Below are positions 7,579 to 16,316 of a stretch of 23,281 nucleotides of DNA, in pieces. The translations under genes and the position numbers were made by a program. The stretch comes from Planctomycetota bacterium. GTDB taxonomy: Bacteria; Planctomycetota; Phycisphaerae; FEN-1346; JAACEH01. The notes under the pieces are model-generated. The model had not been told where the DNA came from, searched no databases, and was given only the letters and a program-made list of their open reading frames with translations. Location: NCBI GenBank assembly GCA_016935955.1, contig JAFGPY010000442.1, forward strand, positions 1-23,281, given 5' to 3'. The number at the start of each line of letters is the position of its first letter. The first letter of the stretch is position 1.

Positions 7579-7598
7579 GGGCACGGTCTGTCGTGCCC
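7579..7598. repeat. Hairpin with the same stem as the 6805-6828 element
   Basis: GGGCACG (7579-7585) and CGTGCCC (7592-7598) enclose a 6-nt loop. The stem is identical to that of the REP-like hairpin on the other side of the LpxH-like gene, but the loop differs and there is no GTAG head. It sits in the 69-bp gap before the start of the LpxH-like gene and could attenuate or process the transcript. Confidence 0.5.
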
Positions 7599-7625
7599 TG
7601 AAATCCCTGCATCACGGATTGCCCA

Positions 7626-10600
7626 TCAAGGCTTTTTGTCATCGCGGCCGATGCTTTCCAGGGCCGTCAGCAGCTCGCGCAGCGGCGCGCCGAGCGTCGT
7701 CAGACTCTTCTGCTCGACGACCGGCTCGCGCATCGTGCCGGTGACCTCAACCAGCAGCAGTTCGTGCTGGATGCCGGCGGCCAGTTGCTTCAGGGCGGCC
7801 AGCATGCCGCCGCCTTCACCCGTGGCGGTCTTGAAGACCAGGTTCAGCCGCCCGTCGCGTTCCATGCGGCCGGCGCCGTGCAACGATAGCGCCCCGCCCT
7901 TCAGGTAGATGCTCTCGAACAGGTACGTGCCGCGATCGACCGCGAAACGGACCTCGGCCTCCTCGAAGCGCGTCTTGCCCGGTTGCAGACTCAGGACGTT
8001 GAGAATCTGGATGACCACCGGCAGACGATAGAGTTTGGCCCCGGTGACGCGAACCAGCCCGTGGGCCAGTATTTCGGCTCCGTCGGGCCGCAAGCTCTGA
8101 ATCACCAGGTCGCCCGCCAGGGTGCCGCCCTCGACCGGCGCGTCCAGCCCCATGCCGTCGGTGACGAACCGCTGGAAGTCCACGTCGCGGACCATGACGC
8201 CGAGCTCGTAGCTGCCGTTGTGACCGAGAACCATTTGCCCGCCGCCGTCGAACCGCCCGCCGTAGAAGTCGCCCTCGAGGCCGTCCACGACGACGCGCAA
8301 CGAGCCGGCCTGCTGACGCAACGTGGCACGCAGGTTGGTGATTTCCTTGCCGTCCAGGCGGCCGTGCGGCATGGTCACGCGGCCGTCGAGCGAGAGGCGC
8401 TCGTCCTTCAGGGCGCCATTCAGTTCGATGTAAGCTACGACCCGGTCGGCCGACATGCCGAGGTTCAACCGGGCCTCGTCGACCACGGCGCTGCCCTGCC
8501 ACTGGGCCTCCACACGGCCCTCGGTGTCCACGTTGTAAATCAGCCGCTCGAGGTTCACGTTCAATTGCCCCTGTATGGCCAGGGCGTTCATGGCCGAGGC
8601 AAAGGCCTTGGGCACGGCCTTGCGCAGGCGATTGTCCATCTCCAGCCCGGCGGCGCGCACCTTCAGATCGCTACGGACGCTGCCGTCGTCGGGCAGGTCA
8701 ATCGTGCCGCCCAGTTCCAGCCGCGCGCCCTTGTCGACGCTGACCAGGCGGTCGATCGTGACGCGCGAACCGTCGAATTCCATGCGGCCCTGGGCGTGAC
8801 GAACCGGATACGGAAAATGTCTGTAGGCCATCGACAGGTCGCGGGCCACCAGCGACAGCTTGGTGCGGAACCGGTCGCCGGTCTCGGGACCTCGCGTCAG
8901 GTGGCAGACCACGTCGACGCGACCCGACGGTTGCAGATCGTTCCACATCCGCTGGGCCTCCAGGGCCAGGGCCCCGCGCAGATTGCGGTCCAACAGCACG
9001 TTGTTGCCGCTGAAGGTCATGTCCATGCTGAACGCCTCGGGCGTCACGCGGACGTTGCCCGTGGCGGCAATGGCCGCCTCGGCATTGCGGCCGCTGAGGT
9101 TCTCGATCAGGAAGAGACCCGGCGAGAGCTTCATGCGGCCGGTGATCTCCGCCACGGGATACGGGAAGTCGTCGAAAATGATGTTCGCGCCGTCCAGCAT
9201 GATGTCGGCCCGGTGCTCCAGTCGCCACTCGGTCTCGGCGTTGCGACGGACCGTCACGTGCATCTGTGCCAGACCCGACGGATGGAAACTGCGATAGGTG
9301 CCCTGCTGGTCCTCGGGCAGCGCCGCCGCAAGGTCGTCGTCCAGGGCCACGTTGCGACCGTCAATCGCCAGATCGATGTGCGGCCCCTGGTTGCCCGAGG
9401 TCAGCACCTTGCCGTTGACGGTAATCTCCGCCGACCCGTGCCGGCCCACGACGTCGCGGATCTCGGTCATCGGTCCGTGAATGACAATCGTGCCTCGCGA
9501 GTCCGTTAGACGATACGGGAACCCGCTGTAGCATATCTCCGAGCCCTGTAGTTGGAGCGTGTTGTAGATGTCGAACGGTTGGTCCGGCCCCTCGGGCCGC
9601 ACGATGTCGGTCACGAGGTCGATGCGTCCGCGGGGAGCGAGGCTCTCGTAGAACTCTACGTACTGAGGACCGCGATCGGCCAGCGCCGATTTCAACCGGT
9701 CGTCCAGCGGCAGGCCGCGAGCCAACAGCTTGACGTGGATTCCGGCATCGGCCCCGGGCCGTGTCACCGATCCTTCGAGGATCTCGAACTGGGCCGAACC
9801 TTGCCGGCCGGTCAGTCCGTCGAACGTGACCGTGTCACGGTCGAAGCGGACGTTGCCGCTGATCTGCTCGATCGGGTACGGGAAGCGGCGGAAGGTGCAA
9901 CCGGCATCGCGCAGGACCAACAGGCCGCTGATGCCCGGCCGCGCGTCGCTGCCCGCCGGCCGCGTGACCCGCAGCCTCCTCAGGTCCGCCCGGCCGGTCG
10001 GCGAGAAGTCACGGTAGAAGTACGCCAGGGCCCGCGACAGCGTGGGAGCCACGACGCCCAGCCGCGACAGGTCCATGTCATCGATGCTGACGGTCAGATC
10101 GTGGCCCATCCGCTGGTCGCCGATTCCGCTGATGTCGCCGTCGAGGCTGAAGGCCAGCGTGACGGCTGCCGCAGCGGTCTCGGACGGCGGCGGAGTCGCG
10201 GAATCGGACGATCCAGGCGTCTGAGAGGACGACGGCTTGAGCGGCTGCGAACTGACGGTCCCGTGGATGCTCGTCAGGTGCAGTTTGTCCTGCGAGATGT
10301 CGCACTGGCCGGTCATCTCCGTCAGTTCGTAACGCCGGTCCTCGTGTTCGTAGGCCAGCGAGACGCCGTTGAGGCCGACCTGCACGCGAAAGCCCGACCC
10401 GATGCCAATGTCCTGGCGGCCGTCGAACGTGACCTTGACGCTGACCGAGCCCTTGGGCTGGAATCGACGCCAGAGGGCGGCCGCCTCGGGAGGCAGAGTC
10501 TGGGCCAGCGACTCGTCGAGCTGCACGTCGGCTGCCCGGCCCTCGAACGACACCTGCCGGTTCGGCACATCGATCATGCCGCCGGTAATGTTGCCGTGGA

Positions 10601-11279
10601 TACCCGCAGTGGTCAGGTCGCTGGCGAAGAATTGGAACAGGCCGCGATACATGGTCGACGGCTGGATGATTCCCGACAGTTCCAGCTTGTGCTCGTGGAC
10701 CAGGTCAGCGCTCTCGTACTGGCTGACGCTGAGCTTGCCGCCGTCGACGTAAACGACGGGCGCTTGCACGGCGACGGTCGGTTGCTCGGATCGGGAGTCG
10801 GGGAACATCGGCTCGAAGTTCCAGTGCTCGTCGCGACGGACGAGATTGATCACGGGACGAACGGCCTCGATCTGGCGGACCTTCAGTCGGCCGATGAGCA
10901 AGGCCAGTGGATCGTGCGTCAGGTGCACGGTCTCGGCCTCGAAGATCGGCGTTGAATCGTTGCCTACACAGACGCGTGGCGTGTCGAGTTCGATGCCGCG
11001 GAAGAAACTGAACCGGGCCTGGTGAATCTCCACCTTGGCGTGGAAGAGGCTGCTGAGATAGTCTTCGGACAGGCTCTCGACCTTGTTGTCGCTGGTGAAG
11101 TAGAGGTAGGCCGAGACCAGCGTCACCACGAGCACGAGCGTCGCCACGAGCCGCACCTGGCGCCGCCGCCGCCGCGTGGCCCTGAGACGAAGCGTGGCCC
11201 GGTCCAGCAGGCGATGCCACTGGCTGGACAGAACTTCCTCGGACAGGTCGGGAGGACGCCGTTCGGGCGATTCGGTCAT
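7626..11279 (-). CDS. AsmA-like giant envelope protein with ~118-residue repeats
   Basis: AsmA/TamB-type proteins are long periplasmic beta-rich lipid conduits anchored in the inner membrane. This 1217-residue protein has about 40 basic cytoplasmic residues, one membrane helix at about 42-61, and then a long exported region. At least four repeats are visible. FPYP or FPYR lies at residues 466, 587, 705 and 822, and LDxxLxxAL-type lead-ins at about 525, 646, 763 and 881, a period of 117-121. A Pro/Ser/Thr/Ala-rich linker lies near 345-370. The C-terminal 200 residues (GGRFDGGGQM..., VVIQILNVLSL, LHGAGRMERDGRLNL) look like the AsmA C-terminal domain. ATG 11279 has AGGAG upstream, inside the end of the glycosyltransferase gene (4-bp gap). 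A longer frame to 11354 would overlap that gene. Confidence 0.8.
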   Translation of the reverse strand: MTESPERRPPDLSEEVLSSQWHRLLDRATLRLRATRRRRRQVRLVATLVLVVTLVSAYLYFTSDNKVESLSEDYLSSLFHAKVEIHQARFSFFRGIELDTPRVCVGNDSTPIFEAETVHLTHDPLALLIGRLKVRQIEAVRPVINLVRRDEHWNFEPMFPDSRSEQPTVAVQAPVVYVDGGKLSVSQYESADLVHEHKLELSGIIQPSTMYRGLFQFFASDLTTAGIHGNITGGMIDVPNRQVSFEGRAADVQLDESLAQTLPPEAAALWRRFQPKGSVSVKVTFDGRQDIGIGSGFRVQVGLNGVSLAYEHEDRRYELTEMTGQCDISQDKLHLTSIHGTVSSQPLKPSSSQTPGSSDSATPPPSETAAAAVTLAFSLDGDISGIGDQRMGHDLTVSIDDMDLSRLGVVAPTLSRALAYFYRDFSPTGRADLRRLRVTRPAGSDARPGISGLLVLRDAGCTFRRFPYPIEQISGNVRFDRDTVTFDGLTGRQGSAQFEILEGSVTRPGADAGIHVKLLARGLPLDDRLKSALADRGPQYVEFYESLAPRGRIDLVTDIVRPEGPDQPFDIYNTLQLQGSEICYSGFPYRLTDSRGTIVIHGPMTEIRDVVGRHGSAEITVNGKVLTSGNQGPHIDLAIDGRNVALDDDLAAALPEDQQGTYRSFHPSGLAQMHVTVRRNAETEWRLEHRADIMLDGANIIFDDFPYPVAEITGRMKLSPGLFLIENLSGRNAEAAIAATGNVRVTPEAFSMDMTFSGNNVLLDRNLRGALALEAQRMWNDLQPSGRVDVVCHLTRGPETGDRFRTKLSLVARDLSMAYRHFPYPVRHAQGRMEFDGSRVTIDRLVSVDKGARLELGGTIDLPDDGSVRSDLKVRAAGLEMDNRLRKAVPKAFASAMNALAIQGQLNVNLERLIYNVDTEGRVEAQWQGSAVVDEARLNLGMSADRVVAYIELNGALKDERLSLDGRVTMPHGRLDGKEITNLRATLRQQAGSLRVVVDGLEGDFYGGRFDGGGQMVLGHNGSYELGVMVRDVDFQRFVTDGMGLDAPVEGGTLAGDLVIQSLRPDGAEILAHGLVRVTGAKLYRLPVVIQILNVLSLQPGKTRFEEAEVRFAVDRGTYLFESIYLKGGALSLHGAGRMERDGRLNLVFKTATGEGGGMLAALKQLAAGIQHELLLVEVTGTMREPVVEQKSLTTLGAPLRELLTALESIGRDDKKP
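8540..10520 (-). repeat. Tandem protein-repeat zone in the AsmA-like gene
   Basis: This covers about residues 254-914 of the AsmA-like protein. Each unit has a lead-in resembling LDxxLxxALPxxxQxxWxxxxPxGxxD. It is followed by FPYP and then a stretch resembling GxhxhxxxxhxhxxhxGRxGxA, where h is hydrophobic. Units are clear at the protein level but diverged in DNA, so they are old duplications. Confidence 0.7.
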
Positions 11280-11283
11280 CGTC

Positions 11284-12534
11284 TCACTCCTGGGACCGGT
11301 CGAACGCCTGCGAGCCTCGCAGCACCCACGCGGCGGCTGCACCGGCCAGGACAAATAACATCGGCTCGACGGGCACGCGATAACGAATCGAACCGACCAT
11401 CACGGCGGCCGCGGCGGTCACCAGGACCACCGGGGCAGCCAGCAGCGCTAGGGCTCCGGGCCTGCGGACGAGCACCAGAACCCCGAGCAGCGCACCGGCC
11501 ATCATCGGCACGTAGGCCAGCCCGCTGGCCCAACGATACAGCGCCCGCTGGCCTTCGTCCAGATTCGGCGTCGGGCTCCACAGGCGGCGCAGCTTGGCCG
11601 GCACGAGCGCCAGCACGCGGCCGGGCTCGTCGTGAATCGCCCGCCAAGCGGCCCTTCGATAGTACGCATCGTAGGCCAGTTCGTCCAGAGCGTCCGTGTC
11701 GCCGCGGAGTTGCCGTTCGAAACGCATGTCGCTGCCGCCCGTGGCCGCGGGATTCACCCCGTCGTACAGCGTGGCCCCGAAACGCGTCGTCGCCGGCACC
11801 GGGCGGCCGAGGACTTTTTCGTTGCGGACGACCCATGGCGCGACGGCAACGGCGCACACTGCTACGGCAACCGCCCAGCGGGCCAGCCATTGCCGACGGC
11901 CGGGCGCGATTGCTGCGACCGCACCGAGCAGCAGCGGCAGACCGAGGAATTGCGGATGGACGTAGACGAGCGCCGCGGCGCACAGCCCGGCGGCAACAGT
12001 CCACCGCCAGCAACCGTCGCGCAGAATCCGCAAGCAGCAGAACACGGTGGCCAACAGCAGCACCGCCGTCCAGCATTCGGTCAGGGCCACGGTGGCGAAG
12101 TAAACCTGCCACGGCGACAGGGCCACCATGGCCGCAGCCACCAGCCCAGCCGCGCGGCCGGCCACCTCGCGGCCCAGCAGATAGGCGAGCCAGACCGCAG
12201 CGACGGCCAGCAGACTCTGTGTGACGACTACCGGTGCGGCCGAGGGGCCGAAGGCTCCGTGCAGCGCCGCCAACACGAGCGGATAGCCCGGCATGCGACC
12301 GGCGCGGTTTTCGCGGCCGGCGAAGTCGGTCATCGTCAGGCCGCGGCCGTCCAGCAGGTGGTCGGCCAGTTGGCGATAGCCCTGGGAATCCGGGAAGCGG
12401 TAAACCTGGTCGAGATGGGTCAGGCCGATGCCCAGCCGCACGCCGACGGCCAGTACGGCCAGAACGATCAGGGCCACGGTCACGGACCGATCGCTTGCCG
12501 CACGAGGTTGCCTGCTGCCGGCCTTCTTGGCCAA
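11284..12534 (-). CDS. GT-C membrane glycosyltransferase (GT39/PMT_2-like)
   Basis: Such enzymes move a sugar from a lipid-phosphate carrier to a lipid or protein on the outer face of the inner membrane. The 416-residue protein has about ten hydrophobic segments. The first loop after helix 1 holds an acidic FPDSQGY at about 47-53, in the place of the family's catalytic Asp, followed by MPGYPLVLA. SPWQVYFATVALTE and the late RYRVPVEPMLFVLAG also fit the PMT_2/ArnT-like group. The start is taken as TTG 12534, 13 bp after the DUF192 stop. The ribosome site is weak, and a GTG 17 codons on is an alternative. Acceptor and donor cannot be read from the sequence. Confidence 0.75.
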   Translation of the reverse strand: MAKKAGSRQPRAASDRSVTVALIVLAVLAVGVRLGIGLTHLDQVYRFPDSQGYRQLADHLLDGRGLTMTDFAGRENRAGRMPGYPLVLAALHGAFGPSAAPVVVTQSLLAVAAVWLAYLLGREVAGRAAGLVAAAMVALSPWQVYFATVALTECWTAVLLLATVFCCLRILRDGCWRWTVAAGLCAAALVYVHPQFLGLPLLLGAVAAIAPGRRQWLARWAVAVAVCAVAVAPWVVRNEKVLGRPVPATTRFGATLYDGVNPAATGGSDMRFERQLRGDTDALDELAYDAYYRRAAWRAIHDEPGRVLALVPAKLRRLWSPTPNLDEGQRALYRWASGLAYVPMMAGALLGVLVLVRRPGALALLAAPVVLVTAAAAVMVGSIRYRVPVEPMLFVLAGAAAAWVLRGSQAFDRSQE

Positions 12535-12547
12535 ATCGTCGTCTCGC

Positions 12548-13099
12548 TCAGTTGCCGGGAAGTTCGTCGGGAAAGGTCACGACCTGCCCGACATCGATGC
12601 CCAGTTCGGCGAATCGTCCCGCGGGCATTTCCAGCACGTATCGGGCTGGTTGCCGGCTAGGAACGGATTGCTCGTTGTGGGCTATCATCCGTTCGATCTG
12701 GAAGATGGTCCCGTCGTCGGTGATGTAGGCAAGGTCGATGTCCCAGTCGCAGTTCTTCATCCAGAACCCATGGTACTCGGCCCGCGGCCAAACGAACAGC
12801 ATGCCCGCCTCGGCCGGCCGCTTGCGGTTCATGTAGCCCAGCCGCCGCTCCTCCGACTCGTCGGCCACCTCCACGCGGACAGGCTTGCCGCCGATGTGAA
12901 TCGTAGTCATCGGCAGCGGGGGCTGGGGGCCGCTGTCTTCCGGGGATTGCGAACCGTTGTTCGCATCCGGTTGCCTCACGATCGGATCGCCCTGCCACAA
13001 CGGCGTCTCGCGGCCGCAACGGGTGACCGCCAGCGCGGTCAGACCGATCAGGATGCCCAGAAGCACAAGGTTCTGAACGATTCGCGAGCGATGGTTCAT
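12548..13099 (-). CDS. DUF192 family protein, membrane-anchored
   Basis: DUF192 proteins are small and widespread, without an agreed biochemical role. The 183-residue protein has an N-terminal hydrophobic anchor at about 10-26, a variable Pro/Ser/Gln-rich spacer to about 63, and then the family domain. Recognisable blocks are RLGYMNR (87-92), GMLFVWP (99-105), FWMKNCDWDID (112-122), and VLEMPAGRF with LGID near the end. The Cys at 28 follows VTR, so it is a poor lipobox; a signal anchor is more likely than a lipoprotein. ATG 13099 overlaps the Maf stop (ATGA), so the two are probably translated together. The domain is expected to face the periplasm. Confidence 0.88.
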   Translation of the reverse strand: MNHRSRIVQNLVLLGILIGLTALAVTRCGRETPLWQGDPIVRQPDANNGSQSPEDSGPQPPLPMTTIHIGGKPVRVEVADESEERRLGYMNRKRPAEAGMLFVWPRAEYHGFWMKNCDWDIDLAYITDDGTIFQIERMIAHNEQSVPSRQPARYVLEMPAGRFAELGIDVGQVVTFPDELPGN

Positions 13100-13689
13100 A
13101 ACGCCGCCGTCCCTTGCTGCACCTGGCGCAACATCTCGGCGAGCAGTTCCATGGGCAGTCCGACCACGTTGCTGAGGCTGCCTTCGATCCGTTCGACGTA
13201 CTTGTCGCCGCCTTCCTGGATGGCATAGGCCCCGGCTTTGCCGAGGGCCGCGCCGCCGGTCACGTAGCGGTGGATTTCCTCGTCGGGAATCCCGCGCATG
13301 TGAATGCCCGTTTCGGCCGCACGGACGAGCGACCGGCCGCTGCCGCTCTGGACGAGGGCCAGGCCCGTGATGACCGAGTGGCGGCTGCCGCTGAGGCTTC
13401 GCAGAATGGCCACGGCGTCCTCGGCGTCGCGCGGCTTGCCGATGACGCGCCGGCCCAGGACAACAATCGTGTCGGCCCCGATCACCCAGCGACCGGCCTC
13501 GGCCGTCCGCGCGACCACGTAACGGGCCTTGGCCTCAGCCAGTCGGCAGGCCACGGCAGCCGGCGAGTCGCTCTCGGTCGGCAGGTCCTCGGGAATATCG
13601 GCCGGCTCGACGTCGAAGCGGTAACCGGCTTCGGTCATCAAGGCCCGTCGTCGGGGCGAGGCGCTGGCCAGAATCAATCGCTCAGTCAT
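13096..13689 (-). CDS. maf: Maf family nucleotide pyrophosphatase
   Basis: Maf proteins hydrolyse dTTP/UTP or modified NTPs to the monophosphate, for housekeeping of the nucleotide pool. From ATG 13689 the protein has 197 residues. It carries LASASPRRR (about 7-15), GADTIV (71-76), GKPRD (84-88), GKAGAYAIQ (150-158) and the closing EGSLSNVVGLP. The AGAYAIQ block is typical of the YhdE-type dTTP/UTP branch. ATG 13689 has GGA 11 nt upstream and fits the usual very short N-terminus. A GTG at 13698 is the alternative. It appears to lead a five-gene minus-strand operon. Confidence 0.92.
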   Translation of the reverse strand: MTERLILASASPRRRALMTEAGYRFDVEPADIPEDLPTESDSPAAVACRLAEAKARYVVARTAEAGRWVIGADTIVVLGRRVIGKPRDAEDAVAILRSLSGSRHSVITGLALVQSGSGRSLVRAAETGIHMRGIPDEEIHRYVTGGAALGKAGAYAIQEGGDKYVERIEGSLSNVVGLPMELLAEMLRQVQQGTAAL

Positions 13690-13749
13690 ACGTCTCACAT
13701 TCCGTTACAGCACATTCCAAGGCTCGCCGCCCGACAAACGCGGCCCCTT

Positions 13750-13777
13750 ATCATACGCCCAATCCCGCCGGGCACAA
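13750..13777 (-). promoter_or_regulatory. Candidate promoter upstream of maf
   Basis: On the minus strand TTGTGC (13777-13772) and TATGAT (13755-13750) are 16 bp apart. The -10 matches at 5/6 and the -35 at 3/6. The leader to ATG 13689 would be about 55 nt. Confidence 0.33.
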
Positions 13778-13876
13778 GCCTTGCGCCAACAGAAGGCGTA
13801 GCCGCCGCACGATGGGTATGGGACCGTGGCCCGGCCAGGCAAAACCGTGACCTCGTTGGAGAGAACTCGGATCGGG

Positions 13877-14350
13877 TCAGAGATTGTCGTCCGGCCGGCC
13901 GCCCTGCTTCTCCAATTCGTCGAGCGGCTGTTCCCAGGCCGCCTCCAGGAATCTCCGCAGGTAACCTTTTTCGTAGAACGTCTGCACCGCTTCGCGGGTC
14001 GTCTCGTGGTCCATGCCCCAGGCGCTGGCCCGCAGATCGCCGCCCGTCACGTCGGCCTGAATCACGAAGACATTGTCCACGGCCAGGGCCACGGGCAAAC
14101 GGTGCCAGTACTGACGGCTGAGATTGTTAACCGCCGGTCCGCCCACGGCGATCGCCGGATAGGTGTGCATCGCCTCGTTGGACTCATACCACAGGTCGCC
14201 GACGACGATGCCGCAACGGCCCGGGTCGTCGCCGCCGTAGCGGTCGATCTGCGTCTTGAGAAAATAGGCCAGCGGCCGGTCCTTCTGTTCGGCCACGAGG
14301 TTGCTGCCGGTCACCAGGAAGACGGCATGTTCGAGCGGATCGGTCGGCAT
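13877..14350 (-). CDS. Unknown conserved-looking 157-residue protein
   Basis: Not recognised. It is a soluble-looking protein with no signal peptide or membrane helix. Notable stretches are FLVTGSNLVAEQKDRPLA near the start, GIVVGDLWY in the middle, AIAVGGPAVNNLS, and VFVIQADVTGGDL. These glycine-punctuated hydrophobic strands suggest an alpha/beta fold. The last third is helical and charged. It follows mlaD on the same strand by 90 bp, with no strong terminator between, so it may be the last gene of the mla operon. The ribosome site before ATG 14350 is weak. Codon use and composition match the neighbours, so it is very probably a real gene. Confidence 0.75.
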   Translation of the reverse strand: MPTDPLEHAVFLVTGSNLVAEQKDRPLAYFLKTQIDRYGGDDPGRCGIVVGDLWYESNEAMHTYPAIAVGGPAVNNLSRQYWHRLPVALAVDNVFVIQADVTGGDLRASAWGMDHETTREAVQTFYEKGYLRRFLEAAWEQPLDELEKQGGRPDDNL

Positions 14351-14440
14351 GGTGGGATCTCATTCGGGGCCGCAGCGGTTTTGCGCGACGTCGCGGCCGC
14401 ACTCTCTTGTCTGGTCATCGTGCCGCCGAAACGGTGACGG

Positions 14441-15463
14441 CTATTCGTCCTTGCCCAGGATACCTCGCCGCTCGATCTTCTGCACCAGGCGGCTGATGTC
14501 CTGGCTCGTCTGGTTCAGTTGCAGCACGAGCATGTTCAGATTGCGGTGCAGGTCCTCGCTCTTCAGGAGCTTGCCGACGGTGCCCTCGCCTTCCTGGACG
14601 CCCTTGGCCAGCGAGTTCATGGTTCTGAGCAGATCGCTGAGCGACGCGGCGTCGTCGTACAGCTTGCCCACGAGCCGCAATGTCTGGGCCTTCACTTCGT
14701 CGATGTCCTGCGAGGCTTTGTCGAAGGTGCCCGAGGCCTTGCTGAAGGTCTCGTTGGCCTTGGCCAGGGTCTGTTCGAGTTGAACCGTGCGGTCGTTGAG
14801 GTTCTTCAGCGTCTGCTTGAGGTTGGCCGCATTCTCGTCGTCGGCCACTTTCCCGAGCATCTCGTCGAAATGTTCGATCGTCGACGACAGGTTGGGATCG
14901 GCCCGCCCGGCACGAACGTCGGCCAGGCGCCGTTTCTGGGTCAACTCGCTGAGGTTGGCCAACAGCACGTCGACCTTCTCGAACTTGGCCAGCATCTGTT
15001 CGACCTTGTCGGTCATCGATTGTGGAATCAGACGGCTCTCGCTGGTCAGGCTGCGAATCGTCGCCGTATCGTCCTTGGCCAGCGGCTCCCCCGGCGGCAC
15101 GGTGCGTCCGAAGGGATCCGTCGGCAGACGGATGTCGAGCACCGTCGTCCCGAAGCCGCCCATCGTCGATTGCAGTACGGCGTTCGACGGAATGTCCACG
15201 TCCTCGTCGATCCGCATCATTACGCGTACATGGTCGCCGCCCGGCGACAGGCCCACCTCCGTGACGTCGCCAACCTCGATGCCCAGGTAGTGCACGGTCT
15301 TGCCCGGGCTGATGCCGCTGCTGTTGGAGACCTCGGTACTCAGGCGGTAGCCGCCCGTGGCGAACGTAGCCACCTCGCTGAACTTGAAGATCAGCAGGCA
15401 CAGCAGGATGAAGCCGACGAGAACAAAGAACCCGACGGCCATGTTGCGAGTCCGCTCGATCAT
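14441..15463 (-). CDS. mlaD: MCE-domain lipid transport protein, MlaD-like
   Basis: MlaD-type proteins sit in the inner membrane and form a ring with a lipid-binding pore above the MlaFE transporter. The 340-residue protein has one N-terminal helix (about 8-27) and a single MCE domain (about 39-115, with GISPGKTVHYLGIEVGDV and DIPSNAVLQSTMGGFG). A region of about 170 residues follows that reads as coiled coil (NLKQTLKNLNDRTVQLEQTL and similar). That C-terminal part is longer than in E. coli MlaD and may extend as a shaft into the periplasm. ATG 15463 overlaps the mlaF stop (ATGA). Confidence 0.9.
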   Translation of the reverse strand: MIERTRNMAVGFFVLVGFILLCLLIFKFSEVATFATGGYRLSTEVSNSSGISPGKTVHYLGIEVGDVTEVGLSPGGDHVRVMMRIDEDVDIPSNAVLQSTMGGFGTTVLDIRLPTDPFGRTVPPGEPLAKDDTATIRSLTSESRLIPQSMTDKVEQMLAKFEKVDVLLANLSELTQKRRLADVRAGRADPNLSSTIEHFDEMLGKVADDENAANLKQTLKNLNDRTVQLEQTLAKANETFSKASGTFDKASQDIDEVKAQTLRLVGKLYDDAASLSDLLRTMNSLAKGVQEGEGTVGKLLKSEDLHRNLNMLVLQLNQTSQDISRLVQKIERRGILGKDE

Positions 15464-16296
15464 GACTGTCCTCCGTGCGCCGCCGGGCCCGTTTCCAGGC
15501 TGGCGTCGCCGTATATGAAGCTCTGAACCCTGGGGTCGGTGCTGCCGAGCACGGCCTCAGGCGTGTCGTCGACGATAATCTGTCCCTCGTGAATCATCAC
15601 CATGCGATCGGCGATCTTGCGGGCGCTGGCCATGTCGTGGGTGACGACGATGCTCGTGGCCCGAAACGCCTTCTGCGTCCGGATGATCAGGTCGTTGATC
15701 GTGTCGGCCGTCACCGGGTCCAAGCCCGTGGTCGGTTCATCGTACAGGATCACGTGCGGGTCGCCGGCAATCGCCCGGGCCAGGGCGACGCGCTTGCGCA
15801 TGCCGCCCGAGAGTTCCTCAGGCATCTTCGACTCCACACCCTCCAGCCCCACCCGGGCCAGCTTGTCGCGAACGATCTCGCGAATCTGCTTGTCGCGCAG
15901 CTTCGAGTGCTCGTAGAGCAAGAAACCCACGTTGTCGTTGACGTCCAGCGAGTCGAACAGCGCCGCCCCCTGGAACACCATGCCGAACTGCATCCGCAGA
16001 ACCTCCAGCCTGTGGCGGCTCAGCGTCGATAGGTCGTGGCCGAAGACCACCACGCGGCCGGCGTCGGGCGGCAGCAGTCCGATGATGAGTTTCAGCAGCA
16101 CGCTCTTGCCGCAACCGCTGCGTCCCAGAACCACCGTCGTTTCGCCGTGGCGAAACTCCAGGTCGATGCCCCGCAGCACCTGCTGCCCGTTGAACCCCTT
16201 GTGCACGCCCTCCAGCCGAATGATGACCTGGCCGACCTCCGGCTCGCGGATGCGGCGAGGGAACAGGTCGGGAAGTTCGGCTCGAGTCGGCACCAA
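15460..16296 (-). CDS. mlaF: ABC transporter ATPase, MlaF-like
   Basis: This is the ATPase that powers the MCE lipid transporter on the cytoplasmic face. From this start it has 278 residues, with Walker A GRSGCGKS (58-65), VFQGAALFDSL (typical of MlaF), signature LSGGM (162-166), Walker B VILYDE (182-187) and switch His at 220. The reading frame stays open upstream within mlaE. A GTG at 16320 overlaps the mlaE stop (GTGA) but has no ribosome site. AAAGGAG lies just after that stop and is spaced 11 nt from TTG 16296, which is preferred. About 22 residues precede the usual MlaF N-terminus. Confidence 0.92.
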   Translation of the reverse strand: MVPTRAELPDLFPRRIREPEVGQVIIRLEGVHKGFNGQQVLRGIDLEFRHGETTVVLGRSGCGKSVLLKLIIGLLPPDAGRVVVFGHDLSTLSRHRLEVLRMQFGMVFQGAALFDSLDVNDNVGFLLYEHSKLRDKQIREIVRDKLARVGLEGVESKMPEELSGGMRKRVALARAIAGDPHVILYDEPTTGLDPVTADTINDLIIRTQKAFRATSIVVTHDMASARKIADRMVMIHEGQIIVDDTPEAVLGSTDPRVQSFIYGDASLETGPAAHGGQS

Positions 16297-16316
16297 GGCT
16301 GCGGATGCTCCTTTTC

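Noticed and set aside
7983..9509. Long plus-strand open frame of 508 codons opposite the AsmA-like gene
   Set aside because: Antisense shadow in high-GC DNA: rich in Gln, His, Arg and Val with no domain, and the minus-strand gene here has clear repeats.
14368..14398. GGCCGC/GCGGCC arms between mlaD and the next gene
   Set aside because: Short arms, a 19-nt loop and no T-run; not convincing as a terminator.
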